Shown in pieces: positions 53,582-62,170 of a stretch of DNA of 64,000 bases (position 1 is its first letter; each line of letters begins with the position of its first letter). The position numbers and the translations under genes were made by a program. The stretch is from NCBI RefSeq assembly GCF_001424145.1, contig NZ_LMQM01000014.1, forward strand, positions 124,001-188,000, in the 5' to 3' direction. This DNA comes from Chryseobacterium sp. Leaf404 (lineage in GTDB: Bacteria > Bacteroidota > Bacteroidia > Flavobacteriales > Weeksellaceae). The notes beneath the pieces were generated by a model. The model was not told where the DNA came from. It did no database searches and saw only the letters and a list, made by a program, of their open reading frames with translations.

Positions 53582-54418
53582 ATGACAAAATCAGAATTTC
53601 GTTACGCCCATCATCCTGAAGATGTAAAAAAATATACAACTGAAGACCTGAGAAGGGAGTTTCTAATCAATGATTTATTTAATGAAGATCAAATCAATGT
53701 AGTGTATTCTATGTACGACAGAATGATCGTAGGTGGTGCAATGCCCGTAAAAAGCGCATTGAAACTGGAACCTACTGATGATCTGAAGGCAGAGAACTTC
53801 TTAGACAGAAGAGAATTGGGAATCATCAACGTTGGCGCTGCCGGAAATGTAACTGTTGACGGAGAAGTTTTCGAGCTTGGAAATAAGGAAGCTTTATACA
53901 TAGGAAAAGGGGCAAAAGATGTTGTTTTTGAAAACGGAAATGAAGGTCAGACTTTGTTTTATTTCAACTCTGCACCTGCGCATCACACTTTCCCTACAAA
54001 GAAAATCACTAAAAATGAAGCCGAAATTGTAGAATTAGGTGAAGCGAAATATGCCAACAGACGTACAATCAACAAATTGATCGTCAACAGCGTATTGGAA
54101 ACCTGCCAGCTGCAAATGGGAATGACCGAGCTGCACGAAGGAAGTGTTTGGAACACCATGCCTTCTCACACGCATACCCGAAGAATGGAAGCTTATTTTT
54201 ATTTTGATCTTGAAGAAGGGCAGGCGGTAAGTCATTTTCTTGGCCAGCCGAATGAGACCCGTCATATCTTTATGAAAAACAATGAAGCAGTCTTGTCTCC
54301 GGAATGGTCTATTCACTCAGGAGTTGGTACTTCCAACTATACTTTTATCTGGGGAATGGCAGGAGAAAATATGGACTATGGCGACATGGACGCTGTTAAA
54401 ACTAACGAACTAAAGTAA
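53582..54418 (+). CDS. kduI: 5-keto-4-deoxyuronate isomerase
   Basis: The 278-residue cytoplasmic enzyme matches KduI in length. Recognisable segments: RYAHHPEDVKKYTTEDLRREFLI at the start, FLDRRELGIINVGAAGNVTVDGE, KEALYIGKGAKDVVF, and MPSHTHTRRMEAYFYFDLEE, where His, His and Glu bind zinc, then HSGVGTSNYTFIWGMAGEN. It converts 4-deoxy-L-threo-5-hexosulose uronate (from KdgF/lyase products) into 3-deoxy-D-glycero-2,5-hexodiulosonate. It is the first gene of a long plus-strand pathway cluster; kduD follows after 10 bp. Confidence 0.95.
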   Translation: MTKSEFRYAHHPEDVKKYTTEDLRREFLINDLFNEDQINVVYSMYDRMIVGGAMPVKSALKLEPTDDLKAENFLDRRELGIINVGAAGNVTVDGEVFELGNKEALYIGKGAKDVVFENGNEGQTLFYFNSAPAHHTFPTKKITKNEAEIVELGEAKYANRRTINKLIVNSVLETCQLQMGMTELHEGSVWNTMPSHTHTRRMEAYFYFDLEEGQAVSHFLGQPNETRHIFMKNNEAVLSPEWSIHSGVGTSNYTFIWGMAGENMDYGDMDAVKTNELK

Positions 54419-54428
54419 TTTTTTCTAC

Positions 54429-55211
54429 ATGAATTTATTCGATTTATCCGGAAAAGTAGCCGTTGTAACCGGCGGTACTCACGGATTAGGAATGGCAATG
54501 GCTGAAGGTCTTGCCTCTGCAGGTGCTGAGCTGGCAATCACAAGTACAACTCCCTCAAAATTAGACGAAGCCTTAGAATATTATCGCAGTAAAGGATATA
54601 ATGCAACGGGCTATCTTTTTGATGTGACGGACGAATTGGAAGCCGCTCAGAAAGTAGCATTAATGCTTGCTACACATGGGAAAATAGACATCTTAGTCAA
54701 TAATGCAGGGATTATCAAACGTGTTCCGGCTTTAGAGATGGATGTTGCAGACTTTAGAAAAGTAATCGATGTAGATCTTACCGGTCCTTTCATCATGTCT
54801 CAATTGGTTGGGAAACACATGATCAAAAGACAGTCCGGTAAAATCATCAATATTTGCTCTATGATGAGTGAGCTTGGCCGCGACAATGTAGTAGCGTATG
54901 CTTCTGCAAAAGGCGGACTGAAAATGCTGACCAAAAATTTAGCAACAGAATGGGCAAAACACAATATTCAGGTGAACGGTATCGGTCCCGGATATTTTGC
55001 TACAACTCAGACAGAACCTATCAGAGTTGACGGTCATCCGTTTAACGATTTTATTATCAGCAGAACTCCGGAAGGAAGATGGGGGAACCCAGAAGATCTT
55101 GCAGGAACGGCTATTTTCTTAGCTTCAGACGCAAGCAAATTTATCAACGGACATATCATTTATGTTGATGGAGGTATTTTGGCGACCATCGGGAAACCTG
55201 CTAATGAATAA
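54429..55211 (+). CDS. kduD: 2-dehydro-3-deoxy-D-gluconate 5-dehydrogenase
   Basis: This 260-residue SDR has VTGGTHGLG (cofactor loop), NNAGIIKR, the catalytic Ser in CSMMSELGR, Tyr-x-x-x-Lys in VAYASAKGG, and GIGPGYFATTQTEP with the substrate-binding loop after the PG motif. It reduces 3-deoxy-D-glycero-2,5-hexodiulosonate to 2-keto-3-deoxygluconate with NADH. It is placed directly between kduI and uxaC, which together with family similarity makes the assignment firm. Confidence 0.93.
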   Translation: MNLFDLSGKVAVVTGGTHGLGMAMAEGLASAGAELAITSTTPSKLDEALEYYRSKGYNATGYLFDVTDELEAAQKVALMLATHGKIDILVNNAGIIKRVPALEMDVADFRKVIDVDLTGPFIMSQLVGKHMIKRQSGKIINICSMMSELGRDNVVAYASAKGGLKMLTKNLATEWAKHNIQVNGIGPGYFATTQTEPIRVDGHPFNDFIISRTPEGRWGNPEDLAGTAIFLASDASKFINGHIIYVDGGILATIGKPANE

Positions 55212-55229
55212 CACAAGAATTTTACAGAA

Positions 55230-56627
55230 ATGAAATCTTTTATTACAGATAACTTTTTATTACAAAATAAATACGCGGAAGAATTATACTTCAATTTCGC
55301 AGAAAAACAGCCGATCATCGATTATCACAATCATTTGATTCCTAAAGATATCGCTGAAGATACGGTTTTCGAAAATATTTCTAAAGTATGGATTGCGGGC
55401 GATCATTACAAATGGCGTGCAATGCGTACGATGGGCGTGAACGAAAGATTCATCACGGGTGACGCAACAGATAAAGAGAAATTCAAAGCTTGGGCAAAAA
55501 CGGTTCCTTACACTTTAAGAAATCCTTTGTACCATTGGACGCATTTGGAATTAAAGCGTTATTTCGGAATTGATGAATTATTGAACGAAAAAAATGCATC
55601 AGAAATTTACGACAACATCACGGCACAGCTTCAGACTCCTGAAAAGTCGACAAGAGGTTTGCTTAAAATGATGAACGTAGAATCTTTGTGCACTACAGAA
55701 GATCCGATTGATGTTTTAAATTACCATCAGGATTTGGCGAAAAGTGATTTCAGCATTAAAGTAAGTACGGCTTTCCGTCCGGATAAAGCAATTTTAATTG
55801 AAAACCACAATTTCGCAGATTATATTTCTAAATTAGGCGAGTCAGCTGGAATTGAAATCAATTCTTACCAGACTTTGTGCGATGCTTTATTAAAAAGAGT
55901 AGAATATTTCCACGAAAACGGATGCAGACTCTGCGACCACGGATTGAATAATATTTCTTTCGAAGATGCTTCAGAAGCTGAAGTGAGTGCAATTTTCAAT
56001 GATAAAATTTCAGGAAAAGTAATCGCTGAAAAGCAGGTGAATCAGTTTAAAACTGCCATTTTACTATTCTTAGGCGAAACATATCATAAATTCGGATGGG
56101 TTCAACAGTTCCATTTGGGAGCGTTGAGAAACAATAACGAAAGAATGCACAGAATCTTAGGTCCTGATACAGGATGGGATTCTATCGGTGACTTCGTTCA
56201 GGCTGAAACTTTATCTAAATTATTAAACGCTTTAGACGGAAAAGATAAACTGACCAAAACAATTCTATATAACTTAAATCCTGCCGACAACGAAATTTTC
56301 GCTACAATGATCGGGAATTTTAATGACGGCAGTATCAAAGGAAAGGTACAGTTCGGTTCCGGATGGTGGTTTTTGGATCAGAAAGACGGAATGATCAAGC
56401 AGATGAATGCCCTTTCAAACATGGGATTGATCAGCTGTTTCGTAGGAATGTTGACAGATTCAAGAAGTTTCTTATCTTACCCGAGACACGAATATTTTAG
56501 AAGAGTATTGTGTAATCTTTTCGGAGAAGAAATGAAAAACGGCGAATTGCCGGACGATATGGAACTGATCGGGAAAACCATTTCCGATATCTGTTATCAT
56601 AATGCTAAAAATTATTTCGATTTTTAA
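55230..56627 (+). CDS. uxaC: Uronate (glucuronate/galacturonate) isomerase
   Basis: This 465-residue protein has UxaC hallmarks: IIDYHNHLIPKDIAED (metal-binding His-x-His), WIAGDHYKWRAMRTMGV, FKAWAKTVPYTLRNPLYHWTHLELKRYFGI, TEDPIDVL, KVSTAFRPDKA, QFHLGALRNNNERM and TDSRSFLSYPRHEYFRRVLC. It isomerises D-galacturonate to D-tagaturonate, the entry step of the saturated-uronate branch. It sits 18 bp after kduD. A strong hairpin follows its stop. Confidence 0.95.
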   Translation: MKSFITDNFLLQNKYAEELYFNFAEKQPIIDYHNHLIPKDIAEDTVFENISKVWIAGDHYKWRAMRTMGVNERFITGDATDKEKFKAWAKTVPYTLRNPLYHWTHLELKRYFGIDELLNEKNASEIYDNITAQLQTPEKSTRGLLKMMNVESLCTTEDPIDVLNYHQDLAKSDFSIKVSTAFRPDKAILIENHNFADYISKLGESAGIEINSYQTLCDALLKRVEYFHENGCRLCDHGLNNISFEDASEAEVSAIFNDKISGKVIAEKQVNQFKTAILLFLGETYHKFGWVQQFHLGALRNNNERMHRILGPDTGWDSIGDFVQAETLSKLLNALDGKDKLTKTILYNLNPADNEIFATMIGNFNDGSIKGKVQFGSGWWFLDQKDGMIKQMNALSNMGLISCFVGMLTDSRSFLSYPRHEYFRRVLCNLFGEEMKNGELPDDMELIGKTISDICYHNAKNYFDF

Positions 56628-56948
56628 TTAAAACAAATTTCAAACCTTCGAGGTTTCCAAAACCTTGAAGGTTTAAAGATAAAATTTGAACCATAAAGAG
56701 AATTAATAAGTTAAGTATTTTTAAGGTGAAAATATAAGATTTTATTAAGCACACTGCTTAAAGCAAAACTCAACTTGAAAAATCTTTATAACTTATAGAT
56801 CTTAATGGTTTAAAAAATAAAACATTGATGATCATTAATAGCAAAAGCTTATGTGATCTTTATATTCTCAATATTTTAAACTTCAAAAAACCAAAGCATT
56901 AAAAACTTTTGTGCCTTTTGTTGTTTAAAAAGAAGTCAATTAAAAGTT
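56628..56948. other. Intergenic region with one hairpin
   Basis: A stem between AAACCTTCGAGGTTT (56642-56656) and AAACCTTGAAGGTTT (56660-56674) lies just after uxaC; it lacks a T-run and is also a common flavobacterial repeat. The rest is AT-rich, ending with the TTTTGTGCCTTTTGTTG text that also occurs inverted near 38835. No gene seen. Confidence 0.5.
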
Positions 56949-57953
56949 ATGAGTAAAATACTTACTTACGGTGAAGTAATCATGAGGCTTTCACCTCCCG
57001 GAAACAAAACAATGAAACAGAGCCACGAGATGGAATTCTTTTTCGGCGGAACTGAGCTCAACGTAGCCTCCTCATTGGCAACAATGGGTTGCGACGTAAC
57101 GCACATCAGCAATGTTTCTGACGATTTTGTGGGAGAATCTGCATTGTCTTTCATCAAAAGCTTTGGGATTGATACAACTTTCATCAACAAAAACGAACAT
57201 CCTTTAGGTTTATATTTCCTTGAAGTAGGGGCATCCGTTCGTGCAAGCAGAATCGCTTACAACAGACTGAACGGTTCTTTCGCCAACATCAAACCAGAAC
57301 AGATCTACTGGAAAAATGCTTTGGAAGGGTGCGACTATTTCCACTGGACAGGCATCAGCCCGGGAATCTCTGAAGGTGCTTACGAAGCTTTAAAAGAAGG
57401 TTTATTGACCGCCCGTGAAATGGGAATCGAAGTGACCACCGATCCTGCTTACCGTTCCAACCTGTGGAAATATGGTAAAAACGGAAACGAGGTTTTAAAG
57501 GAACTGGTTTCTTACTCAACGATTTTCATCGGTGGTGTCAATGAGATCAATGAAATTTTGGGAACTCAGTTTTCATCAGATCAGCAAGGTTTTATGGAAG
57601 CTTGTGAAGAATTAAAAAAGCAATGTCCATCCATCCATAAAATTTTCGACAAAATAAGAATTGGGGTTACGGCAAGTTCTCAGCAAACGCAGGGAAGAGC
57701 GTTGATTAATGGGAATTATTTTGAAACCAAGTTTTTAGAAATAGACAACGTAGTCGACAGAATCGGAACGGGAGATGCTTTTGCAGCAGGTCTGATTTAT
57801 GGATTATTAAATTTCGATGACGAAAAAGCTTTAAATTTTGCCAACGCAGCCTGTGCCATCAAACACACCATTTTAGGCGACATCAATTATTGCAGCGCAG
57901 AAGATATCCTCGAAGTAATGGCCGGAAATTCCGGAGGAAGAATCAAGAGGTAG
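56949..57953 (+). CDS. kdgK: 2-keto-3-deoxygluconate kinase
   Basis: This 334-residue PfkB-family kinase has ILTYGEVIMRLSPP, FFGGTELNVASSLATMG with the substrate-binding Gly-Gly/Asn, VTHISNVSDDFVG, TTDPAYRSNLW, and the ATP-binding GTGDAFAAGLIYGLL with the catalytic Asp near 276. It phosphorylates 2-keto-3-deoxygluconate at C6. Both branches of the uronate pathway feed this step. It sits between uxaC and eda in the same direction, but the 320-bp gap upstream suggests its own promoter. Confidence 0.93.
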   Translation: MSKILTYGEVIMRLSPPGNKTMKQSHEMEFFFGGTELNVASSLATMGCDVTHISNVSDDFVGESALSFIKSFGIDTTFINKNEHPLGLYFLEVGASVRASRIAYNRLNGSFANIKPEQIYWKNALEGCDYFHWTGISPGISEGAYEALKEGLLTAREMGIEVTTDPAYRSNLWKYGKNGNEVLKELVSYSTIFIGGVNEINEILGTQFSSDQQGFMEACEELKKQCPSIHKIFDKIRIGVTASSQQTQGRALINGNYFETKFLEIDNVVDRIGTGDAFAAGLIYGLLNFDDEKALNFANAACAIKHTILGDINYCSAEDILEVMAGNSGGRIKR

Positions 57954-58200
57954 ATTTTGCTTTTGGCTATTAGCAATTGGCTTAGGAAGTTTTAAAAATA
58001 AAAGTCATCATATTTAAATTATAATGGTCTTTTATAAGCGAAGCGGCTTTGTGAAACTAAAAAACAGTTAGTAGTAAAAAACCTCTGTGAACTCTGTGTT
58101 CAAAAAAAATTCAAACTGATAACCTCTCCAAAGAGAACAGCATAGCAAAGGATGGATAAAACCCCATCAAAGATTATTTTAACAAAATAATTAAAACAAA
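57954..58200. other. Intergenic region without gene
   Basis: The 247-bp gap contains TTGGCTATTAGCAATTGGCT, a small inverted repeat (GCTATTAGCAATTGGC), and degenerate copies of the GTGAACTCTGTGTT text found in other gaps. I see no frame or terminator. Confidence 0.4.
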
Positions 58201-58860
58201 ATGACAAAAATTCAATTGGTTACAAACACCATCATCAATCAGGGAGCTTTGCCTCTGTATTACAATGCTGATGAAACGGTAACTTTAGAAATATTAAAAT
58301 CGCTTTACAAAGCAGGAATCCGTGCGGTAGAATATACCAGCCGTGGAGAAGCCGCGTTGAGCAATTTCACAAAAATGGTAGAAGTTCGTAATGCAGAAAT
58401 GCCTGAAATGCTTCTTGGTATCGGAACTATTAAAAATGTAAAACAAGCAGAAGAATATTACAAAGCAGGGGCGGATTTCTTTATCAGTCCGGGCTTTGTG
58501 GCGGAAGTTGCAGCATTTTTAATTCCTAAAGACTTATTGTACAGTCCGGGTTGTATGACTCCGACTGAAATTATCGAGGCTGAAACGGCTGGGGTAACTT
58601 TCATTAAATTATTCCCAGGAAATGCTTTGGGACCAGGATTTATGAGTGCTATCAAAGATGTTTTCCCGAATCTGAAATTTATGCCGACCGGAGGTGTTGA
58701 TACCACGAAAGAAAGCATTGAAAGCTGGTTCAAGGCAGGAGTTTCCGCAGTTGGAATGGGAAGCAAGCTGGTAAGCAAAGAATTGATGCTTGCGAAAGAC
58801 TATGCGACGATAGAAAGTGAAACCAAAAAAGTGCTGGATATTATTCAGACTTTAAAATAA
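58201..58860 (+). CDS. eda: KDPG aldolase
   Basis: This 219-residue protein matches the class I 2-keto-3-deoxy-6-phosphogluconate aldolase: GIRAVEYTSRGEAAL with the catalytic Glu, LGIGTIKNVKQAEEYYKAGADFFISPGF, LYSPGCMTPTEIIEAE and TFIKLFPGNALGPGFMSAIK with the Schiff-base Lys near 137, then FMPTGGVDTTKESIESWFKAG. It splits KDPG to pyruvate and glyceraldehyde-3-phosphate. The transporter gene follows after 11 bp. Confidence 0.95.
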   Translation: MTKIQLVTNTIINQGALPLYYNADETVTLEILKSLYKAGIRAVEYTSRGEAALSNFTKMVEVRNAEMPEMLLGIGTIKNVKQAEEYYKAGADFFISPGFVAEVAAFLIPKDLLYSPGCMTPTEIIEAETAGVTFIKLFPGNALGPGFMSAIKDVFPNLKFMPTGGVDTTKESIESWFKAGVSAVGMGSKLVSKELMLAKDYATIESETKKVLDIIQTLK

Positions 58861-58871
58861 ATAAATTGACT

Positions 58872-60401
58872 ATGAGTTCAGTTAAATCTCTTAAGCCGAC
58901 GCAATACAGATGGACGATCTGTCTTCTTTTATTTCTCGCCACCACGATCAATTATCTGGATCGTCAGGTTTTATCATTGACATGGAAAGATTTTATCGCA
59001 CCGGAATTTCACTGGAATAATAACGATTACGGAAACATCACCGCATTATTTTCTATATTTTATGCTGTGGGAATGCTTTTCGCAGGAAAGTTTGTAGATT
59101 TCATGGATACCAAAAAAGGTTTCCTTTGGGCAATCGGAGTTTGGTCAATCGGTGCAGTTTTACACGCATTTTGTGGAATCGCTACTTCAGGAATCCTTAC
59201 AGGAACTTGGACGGCTGGTTTTCATGGTTCAAAAGAATTAATCTCTACAGTTTCCAACACTTCTGCAATCATCAGTACGAGTGTAACTTTATTCATTTTT
59301 GCGCGTTTCGTATTGGCAATTGGTGAGGCAGGAAATTTCCCCGCTGCGATCAAAACTACGGCAGAATATTTCCCGAAAAAAGACAGAGCATTTTCTACAA
59401 GTATCTGGAATGCTGGAGCGACGGTTGGAGCTTTGGCAGCACCGCTTACAATCCCTTTTATTGCAAAATCCATGGGTTGGGAATGGGCGTTTATCATTAT
59501 TGGTGCTTTAGGATTTGTTTGGATGGGACTTTGGGTATTCGTTTACAAAAAGCCACATTTACACAAAAGAGTTAACGAACACGAACTGACTTATATCAAT
59601 CAGGATCAGGACGATCTTCCGAATGAAGACACTTCAGTGCCGGAAAAAGTATTTACGTTCAAAGAATGTTTCAGCTACAGACAGACATGGGCTTTTGCCT
59701 TCGGAAAATTCATGACAGACGGTGTTTGGTGGTTTTTCTTATTCTGGACTCCCGCTTACTTAAGTTCGGTTTACGGAATGGATTCTACTGAAAGTGCATT
59801 GCCGCTATTCGTACTCTACATGATTACTTTATTATCCATCATCGGTGGATGGCTTCCAAAATATTTCGTTGAAAAGAAAGGTATGAACGCTTACACTGGA
59901 AGAATGAAAGCGATGTTGATTTTCGCATTTTTCCCTTTATTAGCACTTTTGGCTCAACCATTAGGAACAGCAACTTACTGGATTCCGGTTTTAATTATCG
60001 GTGTAGCAGGAGCAGCACATCAGGCTTGGTCAGCAAATATCTTCTCAACCGTAGGTGATATGTTTCCTAAAAAAGCCATCGCAACCATCACAGGAATTGG
60101 CGGAATGGCTGGAGGAATTGGTTCTTTCATCATCAATAAATCTTCAGGAGTTTTATTCGATCACGCCCACAAAGCATGGTCAACCGTAGACGGAGTTCCG
60201 TTGTTGGAAAAATATCCTCAATACGTTAACGACCGTTTGCCCGACGGTTTCTTTGAGCAGTTGGAAAAATCAGGAGCCGTAGTTTCAGACGGAATCGACA
60301 AAGGATACATGATTATTTTCTCCATCTGTGCAGTCGCTTACCTGATTGCATGGACAGTAATGAAAATGTTGGTTCCTAAATATAAGGTTATTAGTAAGTA
60401 G
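58872..60401 (+). CDS. Hexuronate MFS transporter (ExuT-like)
   Basis: From the ATG at 58872 there are 509 residues with about 12 membrane helices. The start RWTICLLLFLATTINYLDRQVLSLTWKDF matches ExuT/ACS-family carriers (INYLDRQ.LS). IFARFVLAIGEAGNFPAAIKTTAEYFPKKDRAFSTSIWNAGATVGALAAPL is the conserved helix 4-5 region. It is about 80 residues longer than E. coli ExuT because of an insertion of about 35 residues between helices 3 and 4 (about 105-140) and a loop near 440-475. It imports galacturonate or related uronates across the inner membrane. A TTG at 58866 is another possible start. Confidence 0.88.
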   Translation: MSSVKSLKPTQYRWTICLLLFLATTINYLDRQVLSLTWKDFIAPEFHWNNNDYGNITALFSIFYAVGMLFAGKFVDFMDTKKGFLWAIGVWSIGAVLHAFCGIATSGILTGTWTAGFHGSKELISTVSNTSAIISTSVTLFIFARFVLAIGEAGNFPAAIKTTAEYFPKKDRAFSTSIWNAGATVGALAAPLTIPFIAKSMGWEWAFIIIGALGFVWMGLWVFVYKKPHLHKRVNEHELTYINQDQDDLPNEDTSVPEKVFTFKECFSYRQTWAFAFGKFMTDGVWWFFLFWTPAYLSSVYGMDSTESALPLFVLYMITLLSIIGGWLPKYFVEKKGMNAYTGRMKAMLIFAFFPLLALLAQPLGTATYWIPVLIIGVAGAAHQAWSANIFSTVGDMFPKKAIATITGIGGMAGGIGSFIINKSSGVLFDHAHKAWSTVDGVPLLEKYPQYVNDRLPDGFFEQLEKSGAVVSDGIDKGYMIIFSICAVAYLIAWTVMKMLVPKYKVISK

Positions 60402-60700
60402 AAATTTTCAAAGCATTTTTCTTTTCCCCAACCCTAAAGGGAGGAAAAATGTCTTGAAAATTTCATCAGAATTAACTCCCTTTAGGGTTGGGGTAAATTA
60501 GTTTTGATGAAATTTTAAGAAACCAAAATAAATAAGAAGCAAATCAGTTTTACAATGCTCTTAGCTAAGTGAAACGCCTTTGCGAACTTAAAAATATATA
60601 TCAAGCATTAAAAAAAATCTTCGCGGACTTTGCGTTAAAAAAAGCATTCCGCATCATGATTTAGCAGAATTAAAAACACAATTTAATTCAATTTAGAAAA
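60402..60700. other. Intergenic region with perfect inverted repeat
   Basis: CCCCAACCCTAAAGGGAG (60426-60443) and its perfect inverse (60476-60493) form an 18-bp stem with a 32-base loop. It follows the transporter gene and may end the transcript, but lacks a T-run. The rest is AT-rich with the GTGAAACGCCTTTGCGAACTT-type dispersed text near 60570. No gene. Confidence 0.6.
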
Positions 60701-62164
60701 ATGGAAAATCAGACAAAACAACAGTTAAACCGTCAAAATAGCGGTATAGATACAAAATTACCAATCAAAATCGTACAGTTCGGGGGAGGAAACTTCATGC
60801 GTGGTTTTACAGATTATGTGATTGACAAGTTAAACAAAGAAGCAGATTTCAACGCAGGAATTGTCAACATTCAGCCGACACCCAACGGTTCAGTTCACAA
60901 GCTTGAAGAACAGGGGAATTTGTACACTTTATTTTCAAGAGGAATTAAAAAAGGAGAAATTATCGATGAGAAATGTGTGATTTCGGCAATTCAGAAGTCA
61001 GTTAATCCTTACGCAGATTACAACAATTTCCTTGAATTGGCTAAAGAAGGGGAACTCGAATTTGTTTTTTCAAATACAACCGAAACCGGAATTGCTTACG
61101 ACGAAACTGAAAATTCTTACGAAGGTCCGCATAAAAATTTCCCGGCAAAAGTAGCAATTTTACTTCACGAAAGATATAAGCACTTCAATGGTGCAGCTGA
61201 CAAAGGTTTAAGAATTATTCCTTGTGAGCTGATTGAAGAAAATGCAATTGTTTTAAAAAGTATCATTTTAAAATATGCAAAGCTTTGGAATTTAGATGAA
61301 GGTTTTACACAATGGGTTGAAAACAGCAATCATTTCCACAATACTTTGGTCGACAGAATCGTTCCGGGCTACCCGAAAGATGATGCTGCAACTTATGAAG
61401 ATCAGTTGGATTACGAAGATCCGATGATGGTTGTTTCAGAAACATTCCTTTTATGGGTGATTCAGGGAGGTGAAGATTTAAAAAAGAGAATTCCTTTCGA
61501 TAAAATCAACGAACAAATTTTGGTGGTGGATGATATTCAGCCCTACCGTTTGAGAAAAGTTAGAATTCTGAATGGCGGACATACTTTGATGTTGGCTCCG
61601 GCAATTTTATCAGGTAAAGAACTGGTAAAAGAAGCGATTGATGACCAGTTTATCGGAACTTTTTTAAGCGAATCAATATTTAATGAAGTCAATCAGACTT
61701 TAGGTTTAGATGAAACTGAACTGAAGGAATTTGCGGAAGAAGTGTTTGACAGATTCAGAAATCCTTTCATTAAGCACCATTTGGCAAGCATCGCTTTATA
61801 TTTTGTTTCTAAATTTAAAGTAAGAGTCGTTCCGAGTTTGCTGACTTATGTTGAAAGAAATAACAAACTTCCGTTGAACTTAACGTTCTCTCTGGCAAGT
61901 TTAATCCGATTCTATCAGGGAAGTTTTGGTGAAAAATCTCTTCCTCTGAATGACGAAGAGGCGATCGTAAACAGATTCAAAGAAATCTGGAAAAACGAAG
62001 ATTATGAAACAGTTTCAGAACAGGCATTAAGCGAAAAACTGTTCTGGGATACCGACCTGACGCAGGTTGAAGGTCTGAAAGCCGCAGTAGCAAAAGCATT
62101 GTACGAAATCGACCACAATGACATGGAAACTGCTTACAAAAATTTTATTCAATTTTATTCTTAA
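60701..62164 (+). CDS. uxaB: Tagaturonate reductase (altronate oxidoreductase)
   Basis: This 487-residue protein belongs to the polyol/mannitol dehydrogenase family: IKIVQFGGGNFMRGFTDYVID (NAD-binding), EFVFSNTTETGIAYDE, PCELIEENAIVL, NSNHFHNTLVDRIVPGYP with the His/Asp/Arg region, and VRILNGGHTLMLAPAILSG, then FRNPFIKHHLASIALYFVSKFKVRVVPSL with the catalytic Lys/His. It reduces D-tagaturonate to D-altronate with NADH. Its stop is 6 bp before uxaA, so they form an operon. Confidence 0.94.
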   Translation: MENQTKQQLNRQNSGIDTKLPIKIVQFGGGNFMRGFTDYVIDKLNKEADFNAGIVNIQPTPNGSVHKLEEQGNLYTLFSRGIKKGEIIDEKCVISAIQKSVNPYADYNNFLELAKEGELEFVFSNTTETGIAYDETENSYEGPHKNFPAKVAILLHERYKHFNGAADKGLRIIPCELIEENAIVLKSIILKYAKLWNLDEGFTQWVENSNHFHNTLVDRIVPGYPKDDAATYEDQLDYEDPMMVVSETFLLWVIQGGEDLKKRIPFDKINEQILVVDDIQPYRLRKVRILNGGHTLMLAPAILSGKELVKEAIDDQFIGTFLSESIFNEVNQTLGLDETELKEFAEEVFDRFRNPFIKHHLASIALYFVSKFKVRVVPSLLTYVERNNKLPLNLTFSLASLIRFYQGSFGEKSLPLNDEEAIVNRFKEIWKNEDYETVSEQALSEKLFWDTDLTQVEGLKAAVAKALYEIDHNDMETAYKNFIQFYS

Positions 62165-62170
62165 ACAATC

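Noticed and set aside
56642..56674. Rho-independent terminator after uxaC
   Set aside because: The stem is good but no T-run follows in the plus direction, so it is listed only as a hairpin.
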